Source: Rhizophagus clarus (Eukaryota > Glomeromycota > Glomeromycetes > Glomerales > Glomeraceae). From it: 64,000 nucleotides of DNA. The DNA is taken from the NCBI GenBank assembly GCA_015698045.1, contig BLAL01000274.1, positions 1,674,001 through 1,738,000 on the forward strand, in the 5' to 3' direction. The notes under the pieces are model-generated. The model had not been told where the DNA came from. It saw nothing but the letters and a program-made list of their open reading frames with translations, and did no database searches. The position numbers were made by a program, and so were the translations under genes. Within the stretch, counting starts at the first letter, position 1. Every line of letters starts with the position of its first letter. Positions 1 through 12,144 of the stretch are shown piece after piece.

Positions 1-1705
1 ATGAAGAAGTTAGTTAAACTTGGAGGCTTAATGATATGGATCACGTGATTTATAATGTCGTCATTGTAATTCCGGTCAGAATTACGTTTACTCGGTCTAG
101 AGATATGACGCGTATAAACATTCTAATCTATTAAAACTGATTTTTTATATGTAATGAAACATCTTCATGAAATATCTCAAACGAAAATAAATTAAATAAA
201 TTATATATAGTCGTATTTATTTTCGGACAAACATCAATAGTTCGTGATTCCTGACGCGAGACTTTCAAATAGAAAAATTTCTTTCCAAAAAAAAAAAAAA
301 AATCATTCCAAGCTGAATTTTAGCTACTATTAATAAATGATTTTATTTCGTTGACAGAAATTCAAAATTAAGTTATTGATATAACAGGGATTGTAAATTA
401 AGAATCTCGAAAATAAATAAATTAAATAAGAGATGCTTGAAATCCTAATAAATAGAATGTGATTATTTAATGCTACGTTCGGCGCATAAAGTCATTTGAG
501 AAGAAATTTTATCGTAAAATAAATCTTAGCGTTGCGTTGACTGTTCTGATTCACAAAGAAAAATTCGGATGTGTCAACAGAAAAAAGTATGATTTATTCT
601 CAAAATGAAATGCAATATCGGAGTTGTGTCAAAAAAAGAAAAAAAAAAATTATTTATTAGAATATTTAAACAAATAGAACTAATGAAATATAAATTCACT
701 CACTTGCATAATATATAAAGAAATAAGAATAATGTTATTTACAGTATATGAATAAATTGTTTCGTTTGAATATTTTTTTTTTTCTTTCTAAACATTTCGT
801 AGACGATAAACTCTATAATTGCTAATTTTTTTTTTTTTTTAAAAAAAAAAAAATAAGTTTATCAATTTAAAAAATTTAACCATTCAGTTACTTTTATCTA
901 ATATTAAATGTTGATTCACTTTAATTTTTAAAAGTGGAAAATTTTTTGTTGGTATTACTATGAGTAAAAATTAAAAATTTGCAATCAAACGAAATTTCTC
1001 ATTTTTGTCGCAAAAACGATTTTAAAAAATTTTTTCAAAAAAAAAAAAAAAAAATGTATCTCCAATGATTACATTAATAAATCATCTATTTATATATGAA
1101 ATAAAAAAAAAAAAAAAAAATATTATAAACGACGAATTTTTTAACTATCCTTACAACTGTAAAATTACGTATACTTTTTTTTTTTAAAACAATGTCGATA
1201 TGTCTCATAATAAACTTTTTAGCAAATAATAAAAAACTATCAAAATATTTAAAAAGAATTCAAACAATACCAAAGTAATTTCTTAAAGTCACTTTTTATG
1301 AGTGAACATCCCATAAATGTGGTGTTACCCGAATGCATTGTACCCATGTGCAAAAAATTAAACCTAATAAATAAAGTGGGTATGACCAAAAGGGGAGTCT
1401 TTTAAGCGGTCTTACATTAATATGGGCGTAAAGTCAACCTATGTGAAAATGACTTGAATGATTTTCATCCGCATCTTCGTGATACAAGTTTGTGGTTTCG
1501 TACACTTTATAACAATACACAAAAGAATTGTACAACTATTTTCATACAATCGAAAACACGATTTTCCTTTTTCAAATTATGCGCTTGTATATTAAGAGAT
1601 AGTGTAAACGTAGTGTCGTGTACCATTCATTACATTGTTACAGTTCAAAAATTCTCCCCTTACGAAAAAGAAAAAAATATATATATTTCTTAAAAACTCA
1701 CAATA
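1..1705. other. AT-rich intergenic region and 5' flank of the first Sel1 gene
   Basis: No supported gene. The stretch is rich in A and T homopolymers (for example around 285-300, 830-853 and 1038-1053). The last 400 bases (about 1290-1705) are less AT-rich and probably hold the promoter and 5' leader of the Sel1 gene that starts at 1706. A 79-codon open frame at 1454-1693 begins at TTG and resembles nothing, so it is not called. Confidence 0.6.
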
Positions 1706-3376
1706 ATGTCGTCAAAAAATAAAATTTCAAAAGATGATGAAAATTTTTCAAAAGAATTTTTAAAAGAATTCTATCGTCAAATAATGATAAATATAGATAA
1801 TTATACGAATTTTGAAATTATTTTAATGAAATGGACGAAAGAATTTTTTTATCATAATGAAAAAGATCCTAAAAATTTTTTAAATTTTATGAAAAAACAT
1901 CATGAAAATGAAAATTGGTTTTCAAGTTTAATAGGATTTTTTTATGAATATAATATAGTTGATGAAACTACTAGTAAACATTCAATTTCAAAATTTTATT
2001 TATCATCAATTAACAAATATAATGAAAATAACAAATTAACTTCCATGTATCAATTATTTAATATCATTATCGCAAAATATTTATTATCATTTTATTATTA
2101 TAAAGATGTTATTTTATTTAGAAATGTTTTAGTTGCGAAGGAATTTAGAGATACGCACGTAATGTCACATGACCAATTTGAAAATTTTAATGGATTAGAA
2201 ATAAATTTATGCAAAGATGAGACAAGTAAGATAGAAAAATATTTTGGTTCACAAAATAAAGGTTTTAATGAAAATGATGAAAATCAAGTAGATGAAGAAC
2301 TAGTAAAATTAAATAATTTAGGTTATTGTTATCAATATGGAATAGGTCATATGAAAAATGAATTTAGAGCATTACAATTTTATTTAAAATCAGCAAAAGG
2401 GGGAAATCCTGATGCACAAAATAACTTAGGTTATTGTTATCAACATGGGATTGGAACAGAAAAAAATGATGAGAAAGCAATTAAATGGTATTCAAAAGCT
2501 GCCAATAAAGGAAATTCACATGCACAATATAATTTAGGTATTTGTTATCAAAATGGAGTAGGAATTTTTAGTGACTACAAAAAAGCTTTTGAATGTTATT
2601 TAAAATCTGCTGAAATGGGTTATACCCTTGCTCAAAATATATTAGGTACCTGTTATCAAAATGAAATTGGAGTAGAAAAAGATTTAAAAAAAGCTATCTA
2701 TTGGTATCAAAAGGCGGCAGACAATGGAAATAAATTTGCACAATATAATTTAGGTAATTTATATAATAATGGGGATGGTATGGAAAAAGATGAGAGAAAA
2801 GCTTTTGAATATTATAATAAATCAGCTGATCGAGATTATTTATATGCTCAATTTGAACTTGCATGTTGTTACGAAAAAGGAATTGGAATTGATATTGATT
2901 TAGTAAAGGCATTTGAATTATATAAAATTGTTGCTGAAAAAGGAGATAATAATGCACAGAAAATTCTTGCTACTTTATATCAAAATGGTAAAGGTACAGA
3001 AAAAGATTTAGATAAAGCCCATTACTGGCGTAATAAAGTAGAAGAAAATGACAGTGAAATAGCACAATATAACTTGGGTAATTGTTATAAAAATGGAAAA
3101 GGTATAGCAAAAGATGAAGTTAAAGCACTTGAATATTATGAAAAATCTGCCGATAAAGGATATGTAGCTGCTCAATTTGAACTTGGATGTTGTTATGATA
3201 AAGGAATTGGAACCGAAGTCGATCAAATAAAAGCGCTTTTGTTATATAAATCTGCATATGACAAAGGATATGAACCTGCGTCAAATAATCTTTTTAATTT
3301 AATGAAAAAAGGTGTGGGTAAAAATGTTTATTGGTTCCCACCACCCGGTGTTGTTTTTGTAGAGGAAAAATCCTAA
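1706..3376 (+). CDS. Sel1-repeat (SEL1-like TPR) protein, 556 aa
   Basis: Single-exon gene starting ATG TCG. Residues 1-200 form a helical, Asn/Lys-rich N-terminal region (motif EFLKEFYRQI; then GFFYEY and LLSFYYYKD) shared with the second Sel1 protein at 16488. From about residue 202 to 525 there are nine consecutive 36-residue Sel1 repeats of the form NLGYCYQ-GIG-KA-YWYQKAA-G-AQ. Sel1 repeats are paired helices that act as protein-interaction scaffolds. In these fungi they often sit behind kinase domains, but no kinase domain is seen here. The C-terminus is a short proline-containing tail (WFPPPGVV). The frame is intact. Partner and pathway cannot be read from sequence. Confidence 0.9.
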   Translation: MSSKNKISKDDENFSKEFLKEFYRQIMINIDNYTNFEIILMKWTKEFFYHNEKDPKNFLNFMKKHHENENWFSSLIGFFYEYNIVDETTSKHSISKFYLSSINKYNENNKLTSMYQLFNIIIAKYLLSFYYYKDVILFRNVLVAKEFRDTHVMSHDQFENFNGLEINLCKDETSKIEKYFGSQNKGFNENDENQVDEELVKLNNLGYCYQYGIGHMKNEFRALQFYLKSAKGGNPDAQNNLGYCYQHGIGTEKNDEKAIKWYSKAANKGNSHAQYNLGICYQNGVGIFSDYKKAFECYLKSAEMGYTLAQNILGTCYQNEIGVEKDLKKAIYWYQKAADNGNKFAQYNLGNLYNNGDGMEKDERKAFEYYNKSADRDYLYAQFELACCYEKGIGIDIDLVKAFELYKIVAEKGDNNAQKILATLYQNGKGTEKDLDKAHYWRNKVEENDSEIAQYNLGNCYKNGKGIAKDEVKALEYYEKSADKGYVAAQFELGCCYDKGIGTEVDQIKALLLYKSAYDKGYEPASNNLFNLMKKGVGKNVYWFPPPGVVFVEEKS

Positions 3377-3880
3377 TTTGTCATAAATATACGATTTATC
3401 TTTTTTAAATAAATTATACTTTTGAATAATTAACAATGTGGTTATTAATAGTTATCTATTTAACAATAATAATCCTTTGTAAAATAAAATGATTTTTTTT
3501 TTGTTACATCAAACTTTAAAAATCTTATAGATCAAAAATCTGATCCAAAATCCGAATTCCATAAATTTTTAGTATCATTCGAATAATATTACATGATTAT
3601 CTCACATTCTCAGCGCTACTCCATTGTAATTTTTTTTATAAAAGTTAATTTCTATGTTCAAATTTCATATATATTCAAAGTATTTTTGCATTATTATTAT
3701 GTTTTTTGAGATAATTTCACATTTAGATAATAAAATTTTAAAAGTTCTTATGATGAATTTTTCGTTCTTACGGAGCCAATGATATCAGAGTACGTTATGT
3801 GCACTTTTATGTATTTACTTCATACACTCACATTTGTGCTTTATTGCATAAAATATAAGGTGTTTACGCAATTTACTTGA

Positions 3881-4110
3881 CTAATATTAGAAGAATTACA
3901 AGATGATAGTAAATTGCCTCTTAGTCATAGAACCAATTTTATAGAAATTTCTAGAAGATATGTTAAATAAATATTTAATGTAATACTTTTATAATTATCA
4001 GAAAAGTTAAAGGAAGTATTAAACGTATTTATGTCTTTGAGAAAATATGGTAACTATTCAAAAGATATCAAAAATATTGAGAGAGAAGCAAAGTATTAAA
4101 ATTATTTATT
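3881..4110 (+). pseudogene. Degenerate F-box gene fragment
   Basis: Plus-strand reading gives ILEELQDDSK, then NRT-like, then RRYVK, a stop, FNVILL, a stop, and LSEKLKEVLN. The same words occur in order in the intact F-box protein at 41176-42615 (ILEELQDDSK, LLINRTW, PGRYV, LFNVILLQLSEKSRDNLKN). Internal deletions and at least two stops show it is a relic covering only the F-box and about 30 residues beyond it. The end point is approximate, as similarity fades after 4020. It lies in the opposite orientation to both intact F-box genes. Confidence 0.6.
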
Positions 4111-5394
4111 ATTTATTAATAAAGTACAAGATTTATTTCCATGAGTCTAAAATAAATAAATCAATTAAAAAAATGGGAATTAATATTTGATATATATAAA
4201 GGTAATCACAAAACCTTTTATATCTTATTAATTACATAAATTTATTTATTTTATTAAATTATACTTAGTATAACTATAAAAACCAAGACTCATAACAATA
4301 TGCGATTTTATTCTTGCTCATCCTGAATCCTATTTATGACGACCGCTCCATTAATCAATTTTAATAGTATTATTTTATTACTTACATTTTTATTTAAGTC
4401 GAGTTTAGTGATGTGGATTTATAACAATAATTTGTTTGTATCATAAAGAGTACCGCCAGTACCGCCAGTTTATCACACATAACTAATACGTAAATTTAAA
4501 CTACCCAATCTTCGTAATATTACTTGACTAGTATTTTTTTTTTTTATAAAAATAATCATATTTGTTATAACAATTAAAACCTTCATCAATATTTTAAAAA
4601 TCTATAGGTACCATAATATAATATTATTCTCTAATTGATAAATTTGAGAGAGGTTAAGAAAAATTTTTTTCTCCAGAACAACATTTTTAATCTTGACTAC
4701 AAATATAATATAATCTATTTCATCGTAATATATTTTATTATAGTTTTTTACTTTACTACCAATGTATATTAAGTTTTGAGCATGATTTATTAGAATATGG
4801 ATTTAAAAAAAAAATGTGATCTTAAACTCTTAAAAGTACTCATTTTAGCGTTAATATTCTCCTTTGTAAAATTTAAGTTTTACGTGTGCAACAAATTCAC
4901 AGTACTATAAACACGCATTATAATAATAGTGAAAGGAACTTTCTTATAAAGAATATATAATATAATGTTTAAGCATTATAAAGAAACATTGACTGCGGGT
5001 AAAGTAATTTATTTTAAATATTCGGAATGGTATTTCTATTTCATGCTCTGATACGTCGAAAACGAAACAAGATTGGCGATATAAAAAGTCTAATGAATGT
5101 TATTTTCGGAAATAAGAATCCCGATAAACCGTGTGTTGCGTCACATTCCGCGATATAATATTATTATTGTAAAAAAAATTTTTTTCGAATTTCGGAAAAT
5201 ATTGATCACAATTAACACAATTCTAAATTTAAACGCGCAATATTTATAGTTTCACAGAACGGTACCTACCGAGAACCAATATTATATGAATGAGAGTACA
5301 AAATGATATTCAATCACCAATTTTTCTTCATAAAAGGTAATCATTCGTAAAAAAAAATTGTTCACGAATAATAATATTAAAGATAATAATAATA
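4111..5394. other. Intergenic, no gene seen
   Basis: AT-rich DNA without a supported ORF or RNA gene. Minor features are a short direct repeat of GTACCGCCA near 4450 and homopolymers. Confidence 0.5.
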
Positions 5395-6310
5395 ATCCGC
5401 TGAAAGAGAGTATTCATCTGCACAATATATTGGGTAATTGTTATCAAAATGAAATTGGAGTAGAAAAACTAAAAAACCATTTATGGTACATCAAAAAATT
5501 GACATAAATTTGCTCAGTATATTTTAGGTAATTCTTATAAAGATGGAATATTTGTGAAAAAAGATGAAAAAAAAAAGCTTTGCTAGTCAAGAATATTTGA
5601 ACGCTCAATTTGAATTTGCTCGTTGTTATGATATGGGAATTGGAACCGAGATTAATAAAATAAAAGCATCTGAATTATATATAATAGCAGTTGAGAAAGA
5701 AGATAATAGAGCACAATATCATCTAGGAAATTTATATGAAACTAGTAAAAGTGCAGAAGAATATATAGAAAAAATCATCTATTGGTATGAAAGAGCATCG
5801 GAAAATGGAAATAAATCTGCTTGGTATTTATATACTGTAAAACTGGAAAAGCTGTGGTGAAAGATGAAGTTAAGACATTCGAATATTATAAGAAATCAGC
5901 TGGTCAAGGATATTTAAATGCTCAATTTGAAGTTGGATATTGTTATGAAAAAGGAGTTGGAACTGAAAAGTCACTTGGATCATATAATAAATCTTTGAAA
6001 AAGGCAAAATTTTATCTATGTCGGATATCGTTACGTAAATGTAATTGGTACCGAAATAGATGATTTGAATTATATAATGAGGCAACTAGGATAGGAAATA
6101 GTGATGCAATAGAATTTCTTAAAAAATTTTATGAAATAAAGAAGTCATAGTAAAGGATTTAAATACGGATCACTATTGGTATCAAAAATCAGTAGATGAA
6201 GTTGCATTATATAAATTAGGTGAAATTTATTAATTAGATAATGTCAAGGTGTTAATAAAAATGAGATTAGAGCATTTGATTATGCCGCAAAGTTAAATTA
6301 GGCTCAAGTA
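5395..6310 (+). pseudogene. Sel1-repeat pseudogene
   Basis: Sel1 repeats can be followed on the plus strand but only by changing frame several times: ILGNCYQNEIGVEK near 5430, then the open segment 5564-5860 (AQFEFARCYDMGIGTE, AQYHLGNLYE), then 5821-6063 (FEYYKKSAGQGYLNAQ, CYEKGVGTEK), then a tail near 6170-6300 with KLGEIY and IRAFDYAAK-like words. Stops and frameshifts interrupt it throughout. It resembles the C-terminal halves of the Sel1 genes at 1706 and 16488, so it is probably a decayed tandem copy that lost its N-terminal domain. Confidence 0.8.
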
Positions 6311-6757
6311 ACGTAGATTCAGATTTATATATATATATATTGAATTTGTCATAAAGTAAGTAAGTAACCGAACTTCAAATTCAGAATATCGAATTTAATC
6401 ATAATTTTAACTGTAGGTTCAACATATACTACCGTTACTACGACAAGTTACGTAACATTTTTACTTTATAAATTTACGAGAAAGTCATGTTAAACGCTAG
6501 AAAGAATTTGGCAGTCAAGAATTTAATTAGTCAATTTTTTATTAATGTACTTTTATCAGTATGTTACCATTGCAGCAGTAATTCTTGTTAATATAAATCA
6601 AAATTAATTGAATGAAAATATTTATTTTATTTAATGTTTTTTAACAATTATGAATATGCAGGAAAAATCTATTTGATAACATAAAATCTAATAATCTAAA
6701 AATAAATGAATGAATGAAATTACGAATAATGAATGTTTCTTGAGATTATTTCATATT
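6311..6757. other. Intergenic between Sel1 relic and DUF2235 gene
   Basis: Contains a short (TA)n run near 6328-6340 and otherwise AT-rich DNA. It should hold the 3' end region of the minus-strand hydrolase gene that ends at 6758. I see no gene. Confidence 0.5.
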
Positions 6758-7933
6758 TTATAAATGCGCCATCTCAAATTCTCTAACCTTATCGTATATT
6801 ACATTGTTATTTAGTTTAATCCCCTTCGTTTCCATGATATTACGTAATTCTTCATAAGTACTTGAAGCGTATTGAATACTTAGGTGAGATCTAGTGCCAA
6901 ATGGAAGTAACCAATCTCCATCTCTATAAAGCAAATCTTTTCTTAAAAATTTTTGACTAGGATCTAATTCTAATGGAATAATTCTATCTCTAATCATGAG
7001 TGATGGGATAAGGGTATTGCTCCGATCAAATATTAAATTTTTAAGGTTCCAAGAAGGTCCGGAATCTGGAGAGAAACGAGTACGATAAGTCTCAATATCA
7101 TGTTGCATTAATAAACCTCCAACTTGTACGATATTTTCTAACATCCATAAAATAGTTGCGCTAGTTATTCTTTCATTGCCTTTAAATGTTAAAAAAGTTC
7201 CTCCTCCTATTTCATTATGTACACCCGGAAACCAAGTCTCTTTGACAGTGACCGTACCAGAACTGTTTGGAAGTATACGACAAGGTTCAAAGAAAGAAGT
7301 TCTTTCGTGAATGGCTGAAGCTTGACATGCAACATTAACAATATTAGGTACTGTCTGATCATATAATTCCAAATACTTAAAGCCTTCCCCAATTTCATAA
7401 CCAGGTAAACCATGAGCACCAACCGTATCCCAAAGTCCAAGAAATTTTATAATTGGTTTTCCAGAATCAGGATAACTGAATGACTTTTTAAAATCATCAG
7501 ATCCACTTCCTTCCGGGTGATAAATCAAATCCCTATTACGATAAATCTCATAAGCAAGATTAATACGTTTGTCAATTTGATCAGGCGTAGTATTTCGATC
7601 AAGTTTTAATATTCCGCAGTTTCGAATCATTCCAACAATACATCTTGCGGTGTAAGCGCCACGACTAAAGCCAAAAACCCATATATCATCACCAGGATTA
7701 TAATGATTAACTATATATTTGTAACCCTCTTTGATTTTAGTATCGAGACTTAGAGCTATTGCCCCATCTATGACAAAATCCAATGGTAATTCTCCAATAC
7801 CAATTCCGTTCATATATGCAACATGTTGTTGGTAATCTTTCTCAAGTAATTCTTTATATAATACATAAATGTTAGTTCTGGAATTTGGATTATTCCAAGT
7901 ACCATCACACAATACGACGATATTTTTACCCAT
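6758..7933 (-). CDS. DUF2235 (Tle1-like alpha/beta hydrolase) protein, 391 aa
   Basis: Starts ATG GGT AAA at 7933 with the family-typical N-terminus NIVVLCDGTWNNP. The nucleophile elbow is GFSRGAYTA at residues 88-96, with Ser90 as candidate nucleophile. Asp169 in LGLWDTVGA and His239 in FPGVHNEIGGG complete a plausible Ser-Asp-His triad in the order seen in this family. The family includes the catalytic domain of bacterial type VI phospholipase effectors. Fungal members are common, but their substrates are mostly unknown, so lipase or esterase activity is inferred. No signal peptide is visible, suggesting a cytosolic protein. The frame is complete, with one exon. A broken copy lies 1.4 kb upstream. 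Confidence 0.9.
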   Translation of the reverse strand: MGKNIVVLCDGTWNNPNSRTNIYVLYKELLEKDYQQHVAYMNGIGIGELPLDFVIDGAIALSLDTKIKEGYKYIVNHYNPGDDIWVFGFSRGAYTARCIVGMIRNCGILKLDRNTTPDQIDKRINLAYEIYRNRDLIYHPEGSGSDDFKKSFSYPDSGKPIIKFLGLWDTVGAHGLPGYEIGEGFKYLELYDQTVPNIVNVACQASAIHERTSFFEPCRILPNSSGTVTVKETWFPGVHNEIGGGTFLTFKGNERITSATILWMLENIVQVGGLLMQHDIETYRTRFSPDSGPSWNLKNLIFDRSNTLIPSLMIRDRIIPLELDPSQKFLRKDLLYRDGDWLLPFGTRSHLSIQYASSTYEELRNIMETKGIKLNNNVIYDKVREFEMAHL

Positions 7934-8055
7934 TCTTTTGTGTTTTCTCGAAAATAAGTTTTTAAAAAAATGATGAAAAGAAATATGAATAATGTTTTAA
8001 ATGAGCTGAAGTTGTAGAGTTATCAGATTAATTCAAAGCTATATTTATAACCTTT
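7934..8055 (-). promoter_or_regulatory. 5' flank of DUF2235 gene, duplicated at 9604-9722
   Basis: The 120 bp directly upstream of the start codon match the flank of the broken copy almost base for base in several blocks. These are a run equivalent to AAAAGAAATATGAAT, an AAATGAG/AAGTGAG block, a CAAATTCAT/TTATCAG block, and ATATTTATAACTTTTTT close to the far end. This shows the promoter and leader were duplicated with the gene. Confidence 0.65.
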
Positions 8056-9333
8056 TTTTTTTTTTACAAATAACAAAACATGTCGATTGAAATTTACATA
8101 TGGAATTCTATTCAACAAAAAAAAAAAAAATATTGTTTAATGAAGCATAACCCGTTTTGGAAATTATCCTCAAAATTGAGTTAAATGAATAAAATCAATC
8201 GTGAATAAAAATAACGTATAGCTTTCCAAAAAGAATAATGACGTGATAGGAATACATGTTTAAAATTAGAAAACAGCAATTTATCCTGTGATATTTTAGA
8301 TGAATTTTAAAAATAAATTTTAATTTCCGGTCTATTCAAGATAAAATATTAATAGATTTATCAAACTTTTTCCGATTGGTAAATCAATGAGGCTTTGAAA
8401 AAAAAGAAAACTTTTTCGCACGGTTTATTCCAGAAATCCTTTCTTATAATTTGTTTTTTTTTTAATATTATCATCATCAAAGTGTAACGTCAGACGGTCG
8501 TAAAATTCGTGCGACATAAATAAAAACAAATAACTATTGATTATCATATGCCAATCGAAGATTCCGAATATATATTTTTGCGTATTATTTGTTGTTGATA
8601 GAAAATTTTTCATATGCTTTTGGGCCTAAATCAAGTACTGAATAGTGAAAAATAGTAACGTGATGGCATCATATCAAAAGAATTTACAATATCGACAAAA
8701 ATCATTAAGGCATCTATAACTAAAACTTTTACAATAAAGGAATATTAGATAATAAATCATGTCTAATAATTTACACGAAATGAATGAAATTAGGCAATTC
8801 CTTTTTCGATCATTTGTTTGTAAACGTCAACATCGATAATCCCTCAACTGGAATTGCGTAGAACTTTTTTTTAGGAATATTTTTTTTTTTGTTTCTATAG
8901 AAACGAATTTCTTGTAAAACGTACTATACAACAATATATTTATATAATTATTTAGTTGGGCCTCAAGTTCGTTAATAAAATTTGATTAGTAGACTCGTAT
9001 GATATAATTAGGGATATTTGGCATACGTTCACATATACAAATATATGTATTTATTAATATATAATTTGTTTTTTTTTCTAATTTCATCAGCGAAAATAAA
9101 ATTATTACTATGATATTAGTTTTATTGATTTTACGTTGTGCATACGGTTTTTTTTACAAAAAAAAAAAGAATTTTTAAGTTAAACACAATCAAATTTAGC
9201 CCATCATAACTTTATGTTTAACACGTCAAATTCTAAAAATCTTGACCACGCGGAAAATGAAATTCCTATCATATATAAATACAATAATATTAATTTATCA
9301 TTTTTAAAATTAAGGTTTATACGATAATTATAT
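8056..9333. other. Intergenic, no gene seen
   Basis: AT-rich spacer between the two DUF2235 copies. A 62-codon minus-strand ORF at 8425-8613 has no recognisable features. Poly-T and poly-A tracts near 8060, 8120, 8460, 8880 and 9165 are the only visible structure. Confidence 0.5.
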
Positions 9334-9603
9334 TTACCTTTTACCTGACTTAAGTTGAACGTACTCTCGACGAAATTTTATTATAAATAGATAATCTTCA
9401 ACGTGGGAATTTTTAAGTTCAAATCGGGGTTGACCTAAGGATACAGCTTCTCCAACTTGGAAATTTGTTCCAATTCCATCTAAGTACACGACATGTTGTT
9501 CGCTTTCTTTTTTAAGTAATTCTTTATACAATACATAGATGTTAGTCTTTAAACTTGGATTGTTCCAAGTACCATCACACGATACGACGATATTTTTACC
9601 CAT
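9334..9603 (-). pseudogene. Truncated DUF2235 copy
   Basis: Starts ATG GGT AAA at 9603 and reads GKNIVVSCDGTWNNP, TNIYVLYKELLKK and HVVYLDGIGT, matching residues 1-45 of the gene at 6758-7933. After about residue 45 the match breaks down, the nucleophile elbow is never reached, and the frame stops at 9334 after about 90 codons. The protein could not be catalytic. An open frame continues upstream of the ATG only because the leader lacks stops. Confidence 0.85.
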
Positions 9604-9722
9604 TTTTGCGTTTTTTCGAGTTTTTTTTAAAAAAAGTTGAGAAAAGAAATATAAATGCTTTAAGTGAGACGAAATTGCAAATTCATCAGGTTCATTCAAG
9701 GTCATATTTATAACTTTTTTTT
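9604..9722 (-). promoter_or_regulatory. Duplicated 5' flank of the truncated DUF2235 copy
   Basis: Partner of the flank at 7934-8055, with the same order of conserved blocks up to the poly-T next to ATATTTATAAC. It shows that the copy arose by DNA duplication including the promoter, not by retroposition. Confidence 0.65.
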
Positions 9723-11998
9723 GCAAGCGAATAGATTGAAAATTGATGGATAAAGATCATCATGTAAAGTATGCAACGAATGCAAAGTGAACTTCAATTC
9801 AAAAATAAGAAAATAAAATTTCTTAATTTTTGGTTTTTAACAATGACACTCTTGGAAATAATATTCAAAACTTTGAGCTTATAGGAAGGAATAATTCAAA
9901 AAATAATAACAAATGATGCTGCGCAAGATTTTCTAAAATAGAAACGATCATGACATGGAAATCCAAGCCTATTTGAGTTCAGATCAGTGAATCATTAAAC
10001 TTCTAATCTAACCAAAATTTAGATGATTATTATGGATAGCGGTAAATAAGTATTTTCCCTAATATGATTAGAACTATATATTTTCGTTATTATTATTTAT
10101 TAAAAAAGAGAACGGTACAATTGAAACTATTGTGCTATTTTTAACATTTATTATTATTTCTATCGGAAAAAATTTAAATAACATGCGACATAAATAATCA
10201 AAAAAACCGTATACCGTAAATTTTATTTTAATAATTATTTCAGACTCATTGTTATGAAAATTCGAACGTTATAACACGTTTGTAATATATCGTATAGCGT
10301 GATTCATCATATTTCATCATTTATTTCGTCAAATGAGAAGAATATCCCGGACTCAATCAGTTATACTCGGCTCTTTAACCATTTGTTGTTACTCGTCTAT
10401 TAAAATTTAATCATTACCTTAAAATTAAATATTATTATTATTATCATATCTATTAAAATTATTAAAATTTAAAATTATCTTCTTAAAATTAAATATTATT
10501 ATTATTATCTATTAAAAATTGAACAATATTATCGGTTTAAAGTTTAAATTTTTGTCTATAAATCTTAAATAATTAATAACGATAAAGTGCTAAATCGATT
10601 TCAAAAATGAAATTATGAGAAATTGTAATATTTACCGTTTATTAAAAAAAAAAAAAAAATTTTAATGGTTTTTTCTAGATGATAAATTAGTTTGGAACGA
10701 CATATATTTTATCTTAACTCGTCAAACGAACTTGGACGAAAAATCAACGAAATAAATTCTTTTTCCAAAAATACCAAGAAATGAATTATTACTTACTTTC
10801 GAGATTGATCTAGTGATCATTTATTAGAAGCTTCCAATGCCATTTCTTAAATATGCCCTTATCTAATGTGTTGTCCACTCTTAAAAAAAAATACCGTATT
10901 GATCGAAATTGCAAATAAAATAAATAAGTTATCTGTTATACTTTATTATTTTTTTTTTCAACTTGTCAATTCGTTATACGTTGAATGTAATCGTCCCAAA
11001 TACATCTGCAGATCCAGGTAATATAGCGTAGACTATAAAAAAAGATGTGATTTTAGTATTATTTAATTTATTCTATGGTGAGAACCAGACACATCTTTCA
11101 GGAAGGCCAGTCACTCTTAACGTCCTCCTCGTCTTCTCCGTTGCAAATCCTCTGCTATTCTGCTATTTTTTATTTTCATTAATTTTTTTTACTATCTTCG
11201 TCAATCTTTTGCCATTTCATTAAATTTTTTATCATTTTCGTTAATTTTTTACTACTTTTGTTTTTGTTAATTTCATTATTATATTTATTAATTAACTTCG
11301 TTAATTTTTCATTATCTTCACTAATTTTGTTATTTATTTTCGTTATTACATAGTTATTTTCTGTCTTTGATACTTTATTTAGATTTCAAAGGAATATATG
11401 TCGTCGGCTTTTGTATATCGTTTACCACGTATACTTCCGAAACGATACAAGGAAATACTTCTCTATAAATCTCATTTCTGCCGATTCGAATATGAGATCT
11501 TAACATTACCGCTATGTAAATTACCATGAATTAAATTAATTCGTTATGTAATTCAAAAAGTGATTTTTTATCTAATATAATTCTCGTATTTTTTTTTTTT
11601 TTTACAATTAAGTAATATTTCAAATCATCAAATTACCTATTTCCGTTATCTAAATGTCAGTGTCATGTATCAGTTTAATATTGGTCAGGTTGAAGGTTTA
11701 TGCGGTGGAGCAAAGACGAAGGAGACGTAGTGACACAAGATGTTTGCGTAATTTATTTATTGTACTATCTTGTGTATTATTTTCGATATATTATAATTGT
11801 TTAACGGTTATGTTTATATACATGAAGTTGACATAGCCGCAGCTATCTTACAATTTCATACATATTAATCGGTAGATTTTATAAAATTTTATTGTCTACT
11901 TTACATTTAAAATTTGTAAAAGCGAATACAAAAATTAATCACTATCTTCTAAAAAAGTTATATTTTGTAATTATAAAGACAAATAAAAAACTCAAAAC

Positions 11999-12036
<38 letters not shown>

Positions 12037-12144
12037 AGTTTAATGATTCAAAAAAGATATAATTTTTGCTTTCTAATATAACGCTTTAGTAGACAATATA
12101 AAAGGTTTTGTTCTTTAATAAACTATTATTAAATCATAAATCAT
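9723..12144. other. Intergenic with a short degenerate repeat at 11165-11350
   Basis: No supported gene. A repeated word resembling TTCGTTAATTTTTTACTATC recurs six or more times between about 11165 and 11350. Near 10420-10510 a block with AAAATTAAATATTATTATTATTATC is present twice. A 60-codon ORF at 11654-11836 encodes an Arg-rich stretch followed by a hydrophobic segment, with nothing to support it as a gene. T and A homopolymers near 12007-12035 lie just downstream of the F-box gene. Confidence 0.5.

Noticed and set aside
1454..1693. 79-codon ORF before the first Sel1 gene
   Set aside because: It starts at TTG, has no recognisable sequence, and lies where the promoter and leader are expected.
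11654..11836. 60-codon ORF with RRRRR and a hydrophobic stretch
   Set aside because: Length and composition are within chance for AT-rich DNA, and nothing else supports it.
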